Assembly (NCBI GenBank): GCA_965197565.1
Contig: CBDANK010000002.1
Coordinates: 186,001-250,000, forward strand
Direction: 5' to 3'
DNA length: 64,000 nucleotides
Origin: G963667675 sp965197565
GTDB taxonomy: Bacteria > Chloroflexota > Dehalococcoidia > Lucifugimonadales > UBA3495
Part shown: one piece after another, positions 27,066 through 35,759 of the stretch
Layout of the letters: every line of letters starts with the position of its first letter
Numbering within the stretch: position 1 is the first letter of the stretch
The notes under the pieces: generated by a model
Database searches by the model: none
What the model was told of the DNA's origin: nothing
What the model saw: the letters and a program-made list of their open reading frames with translations, nothing else
Position numbers and translations under genes: made by a program

Positions 27066-28352
27066 CTAGGCCCCAACTTTCTGCACCGGTTTGATCCCGT
27101 ACTGCTGGGCGGCGTTGCCGCCCAACATTCGGGCCATATAGTATTCATCTACGCCTGCTTCGGTCAGGGTTTGTATTGCATCCCAGGCACTGGTTGTGTC
27201 GTCCTGAGGATAGCGAGAACCCCAGACGACCTTTTCACTGTAGCGCTCCGGCAGCCGTTGAATTCCTCTTTCATCAGCGTCGAAACCCAGCATCACGCGG
27301 CTTTCTTGCCAGAGCTCCTCGGTATCGGTCCGGACGGGATAATAGTGCTGGAGAGCAATAACCTTTGTGGAGGCTTCCACCTTCTCCAGGACCTCTTCCA
27401 TCCAAGTGGCCTTGCCGTGGGCCACCACTATCTTGATTGCTGGATACCGTGAGGTTAAGCCGTAGGCAAGCATCACCCCGACGAATAAGTAGGCGTCCAG
27501 CCAGTAAGCCAGAATCGGGGAGACCGGATGCCCCAAAGGCAACCCAACGCTCTCTCCCGGATGAGGACCCCCTCCGCCAAAAGGTCCGCCCCCGGCGCCG
27601 GACCCAATATGAGGGCTTTGGATGAGCCGCCCTTTCATCTTTTCGATAAACGGGCCGTGGGAGGTCCACTCCGGGTTGTACAGGCCCGGAGTGGCATGGA
27701 CAGCGGCGGTTACACCCAGATTGGCCAACCCCTCCCAGAGCGGATCGTAGTAGGGATGGCTCATATAGTGTCCTTCCACCCACAGGGGTCGAACAAAAGC
27801 GGCGGGGAAACAAGGGAGCTTGGAGGTACGCTCCAACTCCTCCAGCGCGAATTCCATGTTCTGGAGGGGGACCATGGCTGCAGCAAAGAGCCGGTCCGGC
27901 GCCGCTTGGCAGAAATCAGCAATCCAGTTGTTGTAGGCCCGAGCCAGTGCATAGGCCACATCGGGGTCTTTTATCAAGGGGAATCCTTCGGCAAACCAGG
28001 TGGGATAGAGCAGGGCTTGGTCCACTCCCATTGCGTCCATGTCACGGAGCCGCGCTTGGGGGTCCCAAGCGCCCTGGTTCATGGCATGACGAGTATTGGG
28101 GTCCAGTCCGCCTATGGAGTCCCAGGTCATCCCAGGCCGCCAGACGGCGTGCCGCGGGATGTTGGTGTTCGCCGTGTCCCGGAACATCTCGCCGTTGACC
28201 TTGAGGTAAGAGCCATACTTGCCGTCTTCCCGCCACAAGGCAGACTTGCCCAGAGCACGGTATTCAGGCTCAAGGTATGTCTCCCACAGCTCCCGAGGCT
28301 CCACAATGTGGGAGTCGCCATCGAAGACCGGGAAGCGCCTTTCCGTAGTCAT
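27066..28352 (-). CDS. Amidohydrolase (Amidohydro_2 family)
   Basis: 428 residues with the N-terminal FDGDSHIVEPRELWETY motif (DxH variant of the metal-binding HxH) common in the large Amidohydro_2 group. The centre has VHATPGLYN; the C-terminal part has VVAHGKATWMEEV and WGSRYPQDD. A glycine/proline-rich loop (GAGGGPFGGGGPHPG) near residues 255-270 is unusual for the family. It is 30-50% longer than the amidohydrolase at 3300 because of the added lid regions. It is co-directional with the paralog at 28565 but 212 bp apart. Likely substrates are cyclic amides, lactones or aromatic acids; no specific role can be assigned. Confidence 0.82.
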   Translation of the reverse strand: MTTERRFPVFDGDSHIVEPRELWETYLEPEYRALGKSALWREDGKYGSYLKVNGEMFRDTANTNIPRHAVWRPGMTWDSIGGLDPNTRHAMNQGAWDPQARLRDMDAMGVDQALLYPTWFAEGFPLIKDPDVAYALARAYNNWIADFCQAAPDRLFAAAMVPLQNMEFALEELERTSKLPCFPAAFVRPLWVEGHYMSHPYYDPLWEGLANLGVTAAVHATPGLYNPEWTSHGPFIEKMKGRLIQSPHIGSGAGGGPFGGGGPHPGESVGLPLGHPVSPILAYWLDAYLFVGVMLAYGLTSRYPAIKIVVAHGKATWMEEVLEKVEASTKVIALQHYYPVRTDTEELWQESRVMLGFDADERGIQRLPERYSEKVVWGSRYPQDDTTSAWDAIQTLTEAGVDEYYMARMLGGNAAQQYGIKPVQKVGA

Positions 28353-28410
28353 CGCTTGTCTGCCTCCATTGCAGCAGCATTCTTTCTATCTACGCCCTTT
28401 TTCTAGTAAC

Positions 28411-28435
28411 GAGCCCCCTGACAAGCAGGGGGCTC
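28411..28435. repeat. Perfect GC-rich hairpin between two amidohydrolase genes
   Basis: GAGCCCCCTG (28411-28420) pairs exactly with CAGGGGGCTC (28426-28435) over a 5-nt loop. It lies 59 bp upstream of one gene and downstream of the other. A second palindrome, GGGCGATTCG/CGAATCACCC (28531-28550), is nearby. These look like dispersed intergenic palindromes or factor-independent stops lacking T tracts. Confidence 0.5.
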
Positions 28436-28564
28436 AACTCCAAGACTAATTCTTTGCCGCCAGTGTTTAATCACTGCCCCGGAACGGTCCAAGTTAGCGG
28501 TCCCCATCCTTCGACAAGCATGAGCTGTAAGGGCGATTCGCGAATCACCCCAAAGATAATCCAT

Positions 28565-29953
28565 CTACGGTATGATGGCGGACTCCGGCTTAAGCGCCGC
28601 TTTGATCTCCTCCTCGGTGGGCCACCAATCGGGGCGTTGGATCTCGGTCACCCGCTCCCTGATGATCTTGCCCGGCGGCTTGATGCCGTACATACGGCGG
28701 GCGTTGCCCCCCAACATCTTAGCCTGGATCTCCACCGGGGCCTCTACCTCGCGCATTGTTTCGATCGCTTTCCAAGCGTCATCGCCGTCGTGATGGTAGA
28801 TGTCCGAGGCCCAGACAGTAGTATCCTGGTAGTAGTCGGGGAGGCGGGAAGGGAAGACCTCATCACCCTCGAAGCCGGTGAAGCAGTGCCTGAAGAAGGT
28901 CTCGCTGGGCAGGCGTTTCAGCGGGGCCATCAACCGGTCGTTGCGGTGCAACCGATAGGCCTTGTCACACTCGTCCAGCACAAAACTCAACCAAGTGGAG
29001 TCGGACTCAAAGACCGCGGCCTTCAGCTTAGGATGTTTCTCAAAGAGGCCCGACATTAACACCATGGTCACCCAAACGGATGCTTCGGCCATGAAGGCTT
29101 GTATATTGTCCAAGAAGCTGTGAGGGAGGTCCGAGGTGGAAAGAACCCGCTCAATCAACTCTGCGCCGGAGTACTGCTCCGAGTAGCCCGCCGGCTTACC
29201 GAACAGGCCGGCAGGAAAGGGGTGCATACCGTAGACTAGGCCGGTGTCCTCCATAGCGTCCCACAGGGGCTCGTACTTGGGCTGCACCGGATAGTTGCCC
29301 ATGGCGTCCACGGGGCGGATGAGGCCGACCCGGCACCCCATTTCAGCTACGCGGTAAAGCTCCTCCACAGCGAACCGGGGGTCCTGGACCGGGAGTATAG
29401 CAGCAAAGTAGAGCCGTTCCGGGTCTGCCAGCGTGTATTCGTAGGCCCAGTCGTTGTATGCCTTGCACCAAGCACGGGCGCCCATTGTATTCTGCAGCCA
29501 GGGATAGATATCGATGTCGGTGGGAATGATCATCACTTGATCAATGCCCTGGATGTCCATATCCCGCAAACGGGCCTTGGGTTCATAGGAGCCTTGGTGG
29601 TCCAAATACGCCGATTCCTCTTTGGTAAGCGCCGTCTCGGGACGAAGGTTGCGCACGTGCAAGGCTCGCTGGACATTATGTTTGACGCCGGGTCCGGCAA
29701 CTGTGGTTACTCGAATAGCGCCGGCAGACCCTCCGATGCCCTGCATACTGGTGCCAGCGAAAGAAGTGGTGCCGTTGACTACCAACCGTTGCGTGTCCGG
29801 CTCAAACCAATAAGTAGTCTTAAGAGCCTCCAATTCGTCCTTAGTCAAGTGGTCCCTGGCCCGCTCCCATATCGCGGGGGGTTCGGTAATGTGGGCATCG
29901 CAGTCGAAGGTGGCAAAGTCCTTGGTCATGGGGAGAAATTTCTGAACGGGCAC
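28565..29953 (-). CDS. Amidohydrolase (Amidohydro_2 family)
   Basis: 462 residues if it starts at the GTG at 29953, chosen because GGGAGG lies 6-7 bp upstream; the open frame reaches 30013, and an ATG at 29929 is another option. The N-terminal motif is FDCDAHITEPPAIWERARDHL, followed by YDWAYEYTLADPER-like substrate loop sequences and the C-terminal VWASDIYHHDGDDAWKAIE. The family resemblance to 27066 is clear (AMLGGNARRMYGIKP compared with MLGGNAAQQYGIKP), so the two are paralogs. No specific substrate can be assigned. Translation is probably independent of the upstream alpha/beta hydrolase gene. Confidence 0.82.
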   Translation of the reverse strand: MPVQKFLPMTKDFATFDCDAHITEPPAIWERARDHLTKDELEALKTTYWFEPDTQRLVVNGTTSFAGTSMQGIGGSAGAIRVTTVAGPGVKHNVQRALHVRNLRPETALTKEESAYLDHQGSYEPKARLRDMDIQGIDQVMIIPTDIDIYPWLQNTMGARAWCKAYNDWAYEYTLADPERLYFAAILPVQDPRFAVEELYRVAEMGCRVGLIRPVDAMGNYPVQPKYEPLWDAMEDTGLVYGMHPFPAGLFGKPAGYSEQYSGAELIERVLSTSDLPHSFLDNIQAFMAEASVWVTMVLMSGLFEKHPKLKAAVFESDSTWLSFVLDECDKAYRLHRNDRLMAPLKRLPSETFFRHCFTGFEGDEVFPSRLPDYYQDTTVWASDIYHHDGDDAWKAIETMREVEAPVEIQAKMLGGNARRMYGIKPPGKIIRERVTEIQRPDWWPTEEEIKAALKPESAIIP

Positions 29954-30066
29954 GCCACACCTCCCGGCGGAATTACTATGAGTTTCCTTAGGCTGGTTGG
30001 AATATCTTAGCACACAGCTATTGTCCGGGCCGGAACCGAGTGCGGTAGGAGACCCCCACCCTGGGT

Positions 30067-30840
30067 TCAGGACAGGGACTTGAGAAAGCTGTCCATGGCG
30101 TTATTCAACACGTCCGGCTGCTCCATCATGATGGGGTGGCCGCACTGTTCGACGAGCTGAAAACGAGCGTTGGGCAGTTTTTCGGCGCACAGCCGGGAGC
30201 CGGGCAGCGAAGGTCCGTCCTCGTCACCGCAGATCACCAAGGCGGGAACGTTTATTCGTTGCAGGTCTCCCTCTAGATGGAAAGTGGTGCAGGCCACCAG
30301 GTCGGCGGCTTGGGCTTCCACAGGGACTTGCTTCGAGAGTGCAAGCACCTGCTGCTTGATATGCTCCGGCGTGTGCTTGGAGAACATGTCCCCGAATTCA
30401 TTGGCCGACGCTTCCGCGCCCTCCCGCGGGTCCTTCCTTAGCAGGTCCAGCATCTCTTCGCCAAACTCCCAACTGGGACTGGAAGCCACCATAATAAATC
30501 CTTCCAGTCTGTCGGGATAGTGCAAAGCAAAGTCCAAGGATATCGAGCCTCCCATGGAGTGGCCGCAGACCACGAAGGGCGCTATCCCCAAGGCGTCCCC
30601 GAAGGCCCTGATGAACTCCCGGAAGTCGGCGTCATTGTCAACCGGCGGGCCCTCAGAGCCGACACGGCCGGGCAGGTTGACAGTGACCGGCGTGTGCTCT
30701 TTCTCCAAGTAACGAAACTGGTTCTCCCAGCTCCCGTTGTATTCGGTTGCGCCGTGGATCATCAAGACGGTGTGCCCCTTGCGAGGTCCTTCGGGAATCC
30801 TAAAGCTAATGTTCCTTCCGTCGACGTTTACTTCCGCCAT
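30067..30840 (-). CDS. Alpha/beta hydrolase
   Basis: 257 residues, serine hydrolase fold. The nucleophile elbow is VVCGHSMGGSISLDFA (Ser near residue 96), the oxyanion region is HGATEYNGSWENQF, and the catalytic Asp and His are likely in ICGDEDGPSLPG and VEQCGHPIMMEQPDV. It is a soluble cytoplasmic enzyme, perhaps an esterase, lactonase or C-C hydrolase. It lies just upstream of two amidohydrolases on the same strand, so they may take part in one degradation route; that is inference. The start is as given, with a GGGGAGCGG upstream. Confidence 0.87.
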   Translation of the reverse strand: MAEVNVDGRNISFRIPEGPRKGHTVLMIHGATEYNGSWENQFRYLEKEHTPVTVNLPGRVGSEGPPVDNDADFREFIRAFGDALGIAPFVVCGHSMGGSISLDFALHYPDRLEGFIMVASSPSWEFGEEMLDLLRKDPREGAEASANEFGDMFSKHTPEHIKQQVLALSKQVPVEAQAADLVACTTFHLEGDLQRINVPALVICGDEDGPSLPGSRLCAEKLPNARFQLVEQCGHPIMMEQPDVLNNAMDSFLKSLS

Positions 30841-31202
30841 CCGCTCCCCTTCCTAATCTAATTTAGGTTGCAAATCCACCAACAATGGCGAGTGCCAGAA
30901 TGGTATTACTTCAGTTGAGGCGCGTCAATTCCTTGCACGTTTAGGGAAGGGAAGGTGACTGACTGATAGCGCCTCTGGACTCCGGCTTTCGCCGGAGTGA
31001 CGACGGAAAGACTAAAGTTTAGTTCTTTATTCACACATCAGTAAAAGAGGACGAAGTCAAGGCTGTTTGACAGCCCTAGGGGCCGCTAGTAGAATCCGAA
31101 ATATGACGGATGGTCCATGAAATCGAGGATATCCGAGCAAACAGTTCGCATAGTTGGGTTAGAGGTACGGTTTCTCGTTATAGGAGAAAGTGAGGCAAAG
31201 GA
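30841..31202. repeat. Intergenic region with two hairpins
   Basis: 362 bp without a gene. ACTCCGGC (30979-30986) and GCCGGAGT (30991-30998) with a TTTC loop form the type of dispersed hairpin common between genes. TTTCTC/GAGAAA near 31170-31190 lies close to the DUF1501 start and could be a leader stem. GAGGCAAAGGA precedes the ATG at 31203. Both divergent promoters must be here; none is clear. Confidence 0.45.
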
Positions 31203-32342
31203 ATGTCCGCCACCAATAACGCGCCGGTTTTGGTTGTGCTGCAGCTTACCGGCGGCAACGATTATTTGAACACCATCGTTCCTTACACCGACGCCAACTA
31301 CTATGACGCCAGGGTTACGTTGAGCATACCTCAAGACAAGGTGCTAAAGATCGACGATGAATTGGGTATGCATCCGAGCATGGCGCCCATCAAGCGGTTT
31401 TTCGATAGTGGGTCCATGGCGATCATCCACGGGATTGGCTACGAGAATTCAGTCAGGTCCCATTTCAGGGCCATGGACATCTGGCACACTTGCGAGCCGG
31501 ACCTAGTAGGCACCGAGGGCTGGCTGGGGCGAGCCCTAAGGGAGATTGACCCGACCGCCGAGAATCCTGTGGTCGGGGTCAATATCGGGGAGTCTCTGCC
31601 CCGGGCACTGGCGGCGCCAGGGGTCCCGGTTGCCTCGGTGGGTGACGTCTCCAACTACGGCTTGCTTACCAGCGTGGAGGAACAGGACCAGCGTTCCGAG
31701 ATGTTGCAACGTTTCGCCAATATGTACTCTCCCGCCGTGGGCACCGGACCCGTGATGGAGTATCTAGGCCAAACCGGTCTAAGCGCCCTCAAAGGAGCGG
31801 ACATTTTGAAAGCGGCTCCAGCCCGGTACTCTTCCACCGTGGAGTATGGGTCCAGTGGAATAGCCAAGAGCTTGCGCGACGTGGCTATGATTCACCAGGC
31901 TGACTTGGGCACCCGGATTTTCTACACCCAGCATGGCATCTTCGACACCCACGCCAACCAAGCGCCGACTCATGCCAGGCTCTGGAGCGAGGTGTCGGAG
32001 GCCGTCGTCGACTTCTGGGACGACCTACAGGAACACAACGCCGGCGACAACGTCATTATGTTCCTGTTCTCCGAGTTCGGACGCCGCACCCGAGATAACG
32101 GCTCGGGCACAGACCACGGGTCCGCAGGCGTGTCCTTCCTGATTGGACCCAGGGTTAAGGGCGGAATGTACGGCGAGTATCCTGAGACCAAGCCGGGGGC
32201 GCTCCAGCAGGGAGATCTGGTCCCCAACTTGGATTTTCGCAGCGTGTACTCCGGGATACTGCAGGACTGGATGGGCTTGGACCCGGCGCCGCTGGTAAAC
32301 GGCCAGTTCGAGAAGCCCAGGTTTTTTAACGGCGATGACTAG
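31203..32342 (+). CDS. DUF1501 family protein
   Basis: 379 residues of the DUF1501 family (alkaline phosphatase-like fold). Motifs are VVLQLTGGNDYLNTIVPY near the N-terminus, GSMAIIHGIGYENSVRSHFRAMDIWHT, FDTHANQ and VIMFLFSEFGRRTRDNGSGTDHG. It lacks the usual twin-arginine signal that planctomycete relatives have, so it may be cytoplasmic or use another export route. It is followed by DUF1800 and NHL-repeat genes on the same strand; DUF1501 and DUF1800 genes nearly always occur together. The biochemical role of the pair is not established. Confidence 0.9.
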   Translation: MSATNNAPVLVVLQLTGGNDYLNTIVPYTDANYYDARVTLSIPQDKVLKIDDELGMHPSMAPIKRFFDSGSMAIIHGIGYENSVRSHFRAMDIWHTCEPDLVGTEGWLGRALREIDPTAENPVVGVNIGESLPRALAAPGVPVASVGDVSNYGLLTSVEEQDQRSEMLQRFANMYSPAVGTGPVMEYLGQTGLSALKGADILKAAPARYSSTVEYGSSGIAKSLRDVAMIHQADLGTRIFYTQHGIFDTHANQAPTHARLWSEVSEAVVDFWDDLQEHNAGDNVIMFLFSEFGRRTRDNGSGTDHGSAGVSFLIGPRVKGGMYGEYPETKPGALQQGDLVPNLDFRSVYSGILQDWMGLDPAPLVNGQFEKPRFFNGDD

Positions 32343-32396
32343 ATTCCAGTTTTCGCCCCGCATTTGGAATAGGACCAGTACCTAAGGAGGATTGGG

Positions 32397-33833
32397 ATGG
32401 CACAAGCCGACTTGGCCCTGATGGCGCATCTGATGCGGCGCGCCGGCTTCGGGACGACTCGCGAAGAGCTTGAAAGGTACGCGGCCCAGGGATATGAAGC
32501 CACAGTCGAGGAACTCCTAAGTACCCACGACAAGCCTTACGAACTCGAAGACGAGGACCTGATCCGACGATACCACATAGAGCGAAACAGCTTCTCCAAC
32601 TGCGGCGACTGTGCCAGCTACTGGCTGTATCGGATGATCAATACCAAACGGCCCTTCGAAGAGAAGTTGGCCCTGTTCTGGCACGGTGTCTTCGCCACCG
32701 GAGATGCCAAGATCGACAATCCCAGAAAAATCCTCAATCAAATCGAAATGTTCCGGCGCGCCGGCATGGGCAGCTTTCAGACCCTATTGGTCCATCTGTC
32801 CAAAGACCCGGCTATGATCTTTTGGCTGGACAACAAAGATAACCATGGCGAGGCAGTCAACGAAAACTATGGACGGGAAATCTTAGAGTTGTTCTCCATG
32901 GGAGTGGGAAACTACACAGAGGTGGACGTAAGGGAGTGCTCTCGGGCTTTCACCGGGTGGACAATGCGCAACGCCCAGCTTCACACCGTCATCGAGTCCA
33001 TCGGTTCCGTTTGGCCCTATGGGCGCTTGGAGTGGCAGTTTGAATACGATGACCAAGATCACGACCACGGGGAGAAAACCTTCTTGGGACACACGGGTAG
33101 TTTCAATGGAGAGGACGTGATCGACATTGTTTGCCGGCAACCGGCCACCGCCCGGTTCATTGCCCGGCACCTGTACAGCTTCTTCGTGGCCGACGAGGCC
33201 CAGGTGCCCGCTTGGAATACCGTTCCTCCCCGGAACCCGGAGGCCATTCAAACACTGGCCGACGCCTATTTCAAATATGAGTACGATATCCGGTCGGTGC
33301 TTCGGGTTTTGTTCAACTCGGACTTTTTCAAAGAGTCTAGATTTGCCAGGGTGAAAAGTCCTGCGGAGTTGGTAGTAGGTACCGCACGTCTGTCCGGAGG
33401 TTATCGCACACCTCATTTGGAAGATAGATATCTGAATGCCGTAACCAGCTATATGGGACAAAAACTTCTGGACCCTCCCAGCGTGGAGGGCTGGCATACC
33501 GGCTCTGAGTGGATTACATCCGGGAGCCTGGTGCAAAGAGTTAACTTTGCCACCTCAGAGTTCTCCGATGTATCGAAGCCGGGGGTCCGCGACATAATAG
33601 AGCGGATCAAGGCCTTGGGCCCCCGGCTTTCTCCGGACCAAGCCGCCGATGCTTGTCTCGACATGTTGGGACCTATCTCAGATGCGCACGCGGTCCGGGG
33701 GGAGCTAATAGCCCACGCTTCTGCTGGAGGAGATATACACTTTGGATCGGAGACTCAGAATCAGGAGTCGGCAGAGCGGATAAAGGGCCTCTTACAGCTA
33801 CTTGTCGCCAGCCGCGAATACCAATACGCTTAG
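32397..33833 (+). CDS. DUF1800 family protein
   Basis: 478 residues of the DUF1800 family, starting AQADLALMAHLMRRAGFG. Typical segments are FEEKLALFWHGVFAT, WLDNKDNHGEAVNENYGREILELFSMG, FTGWTM, FIARHLYSFFVADE and LDPPSVEGWHTGSEW. There is an AAGGAGG ribosome binding site 6 bp before the ATG. It is separated from DUF1501 by 54 bp and is followed by an NHL-repeat gene 14 bp later, so the three are likely one operon. No signal peptide is obvious. The function is unknown. Confidence 0.9.
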   Translation: MAQADLALMAHLMRRAGFGTTREELERYAAQGYEATVEELLSTHDKPYELEDEDLIRRYHIERNSFSNCGDCASYWLYRMINTKRPFEEKLALFWHGVFATGDAKIDNPRKILNQIEMFRRAGMGSFQTLLVHLSKDPAMIFWLDNKDNHGEAVNENYGREILELFSMGVGNYTEVDVRECSRAFTGWTMRNAQLHTVIESIGSVWPYGRLEWQFEYDDQDHDHGEKTFLGHTGSFNGEDVIDIVCRQPATARFIARHLYSFFVADEAQVPAWNTVPPRNPEAIQTLADAYFKYEYDIRSVLRVLFNSDFFKESRFARVKSPAELVVGTARLSGGYRTPHLEDRYLNAVTSYMGQKLLDPPSVEGWHTGSEWITSGSLVQRVNFATSEFSDVSKPGVRDIIERIKALGPRLSPDQAADACLDMLGPISDAHAVRGELIAHASAGGDIHFGSETQNQESAERIKGLLQLLVASREYQYA

Positions 33834-33847
33834 GCGAAGGGGATTGG

Positions 33848-34867
33848 ATGGTTAGGCAAACCCAATATCGGTACACTCAAACGCTGGGGTTTTACACCGG
33901 CGTTGGCCGGGGCCGGGGCTTCTTCAATCCCGTGGATATGTCCATAAGCTCCGAGGGCATATTATACGTTTTGAACCGGGGCACCGAGAGGGATGTGACC
34001 GAAAAGCGAGTGACCGTGTGTACCCTCGACGAGGAGTTCCTGGGCGATTTTAGCACCGGTGGCAACGAGTCCGGCCAGATGATCTGGCCGGTAGGCATCA
34101 CGCTGAATTCGACAGATAATGTCTTCATATCAGACGAATTCCTCAATCGAATTTCTATCTTCGACAAAGAGGGGAACTTTGTTAGCCACTGGGGTGTACA
34201 GGGTAACGGCTACGGCCAATTTGAGAAGCCTGCCGGCATCGTGTTCGACCAGGAAGAGAACCTTTTGGTGGTGGATAGCGGCAACAACCGGGTCCAGAGG
34301 TATACACAGGAGGGCCGCTGCCTGGGCCAGTGGGGCAGAGGCGGCCGGGGCGATGGGGAGTTCAATCTACCCTGGGGCATCAATGTGGACCACCTGGGTG
34401 AGGTGTACGTGGCCGACTGGCGCAACGACCGCATCCAGAAGTTCGGCCCAGATGGAAAGCACCTGGCCACCTTGGGCGCTTCGGGCAAGGGTGACGGCGA
34501 ATTTAACAGGCCCACGGGAGTGGCTGTTGACAAAGACCTAAATGTCATCATTGCCGACTGGGGTAATCAGCGGGTGCAACTCTTGGGACCGGACGGCCGC
34601 TTTATCGCGGTGTACCACGGGGAGGGAGAAGTGTCCAAGTGGGCCCAAGAGTACCTGGATGCCAACCCGGTGGAACGGGACGCCAGGTTGGTGTCTGATA
34701 TGGAGCCGGAGTTGGACCCCGAGGCCATAATCCCAGACTACCAGAGTTACCGGTCCGGCAGCATTGAGAAGCTCTTCTGGGGACCTATGTCGGTCAAGAT
34801 AGACAACGCGGGCCGGGTATACATTCTGGAGAGCTTACGCCACCGCATTCAAATTTATTGTTCTTGA
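33848..34867 (+). CDS. NHL-repeat beta-propeller protein
   Basis: 339 residues from the ATG at 33848; the open frame runs back to 33653 but overlaps DUF1800 heavily. It contains about six NHL-type blades with the form D-x-x-G-N-V-x-V-x-D-x-x-N-x-R-I-Q, for example FDQEENLLVVDSGNNRVQ, VDHLGEVYVADWRNDRIQ and VDKDLNVIIADWGNQRVQ. The blades alternate with GxxGxGxGxFNxPxG connectors. There is no signal peptide, so it may be an intracellular scaffold or lectin-like sensor. It is the third gene with DUF1501 and DUF1800. The final blade (YILESLRHRIQIY) closes the ring. Confidence 0.83.
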   Translation: MVRQTQYRYTQTLGFYTGVGRGRGFFNPVDMSISSEGILYVLNRGTERDVTEKRVTVCTLDEEFLGDFSTGGNESGQMIWPVGITLNSTDNVFISDEFLNRISIFDKEGNFVSHWGVQGNGYGQFEKPAGIVFDQEENLLVVDSGNNRVQRYTQEGRCLGQWGRGGRGDGEFNLPWGINVDHLGEVYVADWRNDRIQKFGPDGKHLATLGASGKGDGEFNRPTGVAVDKDLNVIIADWGNQRVQLLGPDGRFIAVYHGEGEVSKWAQEYLDANPVERDARLVSDMEPELDPEAIIPDYQSYRSGSIEKLFWGPMSVKIDNAGRVYILESLRHRIQIYCS

Positions 34868-34926
34868 CAATTGACGGCAACCCCCATCTCTGTTGCTATG
34901 ACACCACTCCCAGTTATTGACCCTGT

Positions 34927-35712
34927 TTAGGAATCCGGGTCCGCTTCCGGCGTCGTATGGGCCATCCGGTTGATCTGGGCCGCCAGGTATCCGGCCCCGA
35001 AACCATTGTCGATGTTGACCACGGCAACACCGGGAGCACAGCTATTCAACATGCTGAGCAGCGCCGACAGACCCTGGAAGCTGGCGCCGTAGCCGGTGCT
35101 GGTGGGAACAGCAATAATGGGAACGGAGACCAGTCCGGCGACCACGCCCGCCAGGGCCGCATCCATGCCAGCCACGACGATGAGCACCCGGGCTTGTTGA
35201 ATTATAGGAAGATGGTCCAGCAGACGGTGCAAGCCGGCCACACCCACATCGGCCACTTGCAGGACCTCGTTGCCCATTAGTCCAGCCGCAATGGCCGCTT
35301 CCTCGGCAACAGGCAGGTCCGCTGTTCCCCCGGTGATCAGCAGAATACCATCACGCTTGGTAATTGCTTCCGGTGCAGGAACAATGATCGATTGCCCCAG
35401 ATCGTTGAAGGCCGCTTCCGGCGTATCCCGGACCACCGCTTCATAGGTGGAGCGGTCTGTCTTGGTAACCAAGACCGGGTGGCCGCGCCCTTTCATAGCG
35501 GCCACTAACCGAGTCACTTGGTCCGGGGTCTTGCCCTTCCCCAAGACCACCTCCGGAGATCCGGTCCTCAGAGAACGGTGGTGATCGATTTTAGCCCACC
35601 CCAAGTCCTGGTAGGGAAGGTCCCGCAGCTTGGATACAGCCTGCTCTGCACTAATGTCGTTTTCTTTGAACTCTTTGAGGAATTCCAGCAAGCGGCTCTC
35701 TTCGATGATCAA
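34927..35712 (-). CDS. larB: Pyridinium-3,5-biscarboxylic acid mononucleotide synthase (LarB)
   Basis: LarB carboxylates nicotinic acid adenine dinucleotide, the first step of nickel-pincer nucleotide cofactor synthesis. The AIR-carboxylase-like domain is evident: ITGGTADLPVAEEAAIAAG, DVGVAGLHRLLDH, VVAGMDAALAGVVAGL, PTSTGYGASFQGL and NIDNGFGAGYLAA. The start is uncertain: the open frame extends to 35850 inside larC, but LarB usually begins near ESRLLEFLKEFKENDISAEQA. The reported end (35712) is a TTG directly against AGGAGG; two ATC codons at 35709 and 35706 are better spaced but rarely used for starting. Third gene of larE-larC-larB. Confidence 0.85.
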   Translation of the reverse strand: MIIEESRLLEFLKEFKENDISAEQAVSKLRDLPYQDLGWAKIDHHRSLRTGSPEVVLGKGKTPDQVTRLVAAMKGRGHPVLVTKTDRSTYEAVVRDTPEAAFNDLGQSIIVPAPEAITKRDGILLITGGTADLPVAEEAAIAAGLMGNEVLQVADVGVAGLHRLLDHLPIIQQARVLIVVAGMDAALAGVVAGLVSVPIIAVPTSTGYGASFQGLSALLSMLNSCAPGVAVVNIDNGFGAGYLAAQINRMAHTTPEADPDS

Positions 35713-35759
35713 CCTCCTTTTGAAGATATTGAAGATACGTGCGGTCTTGTTGGGAATGG

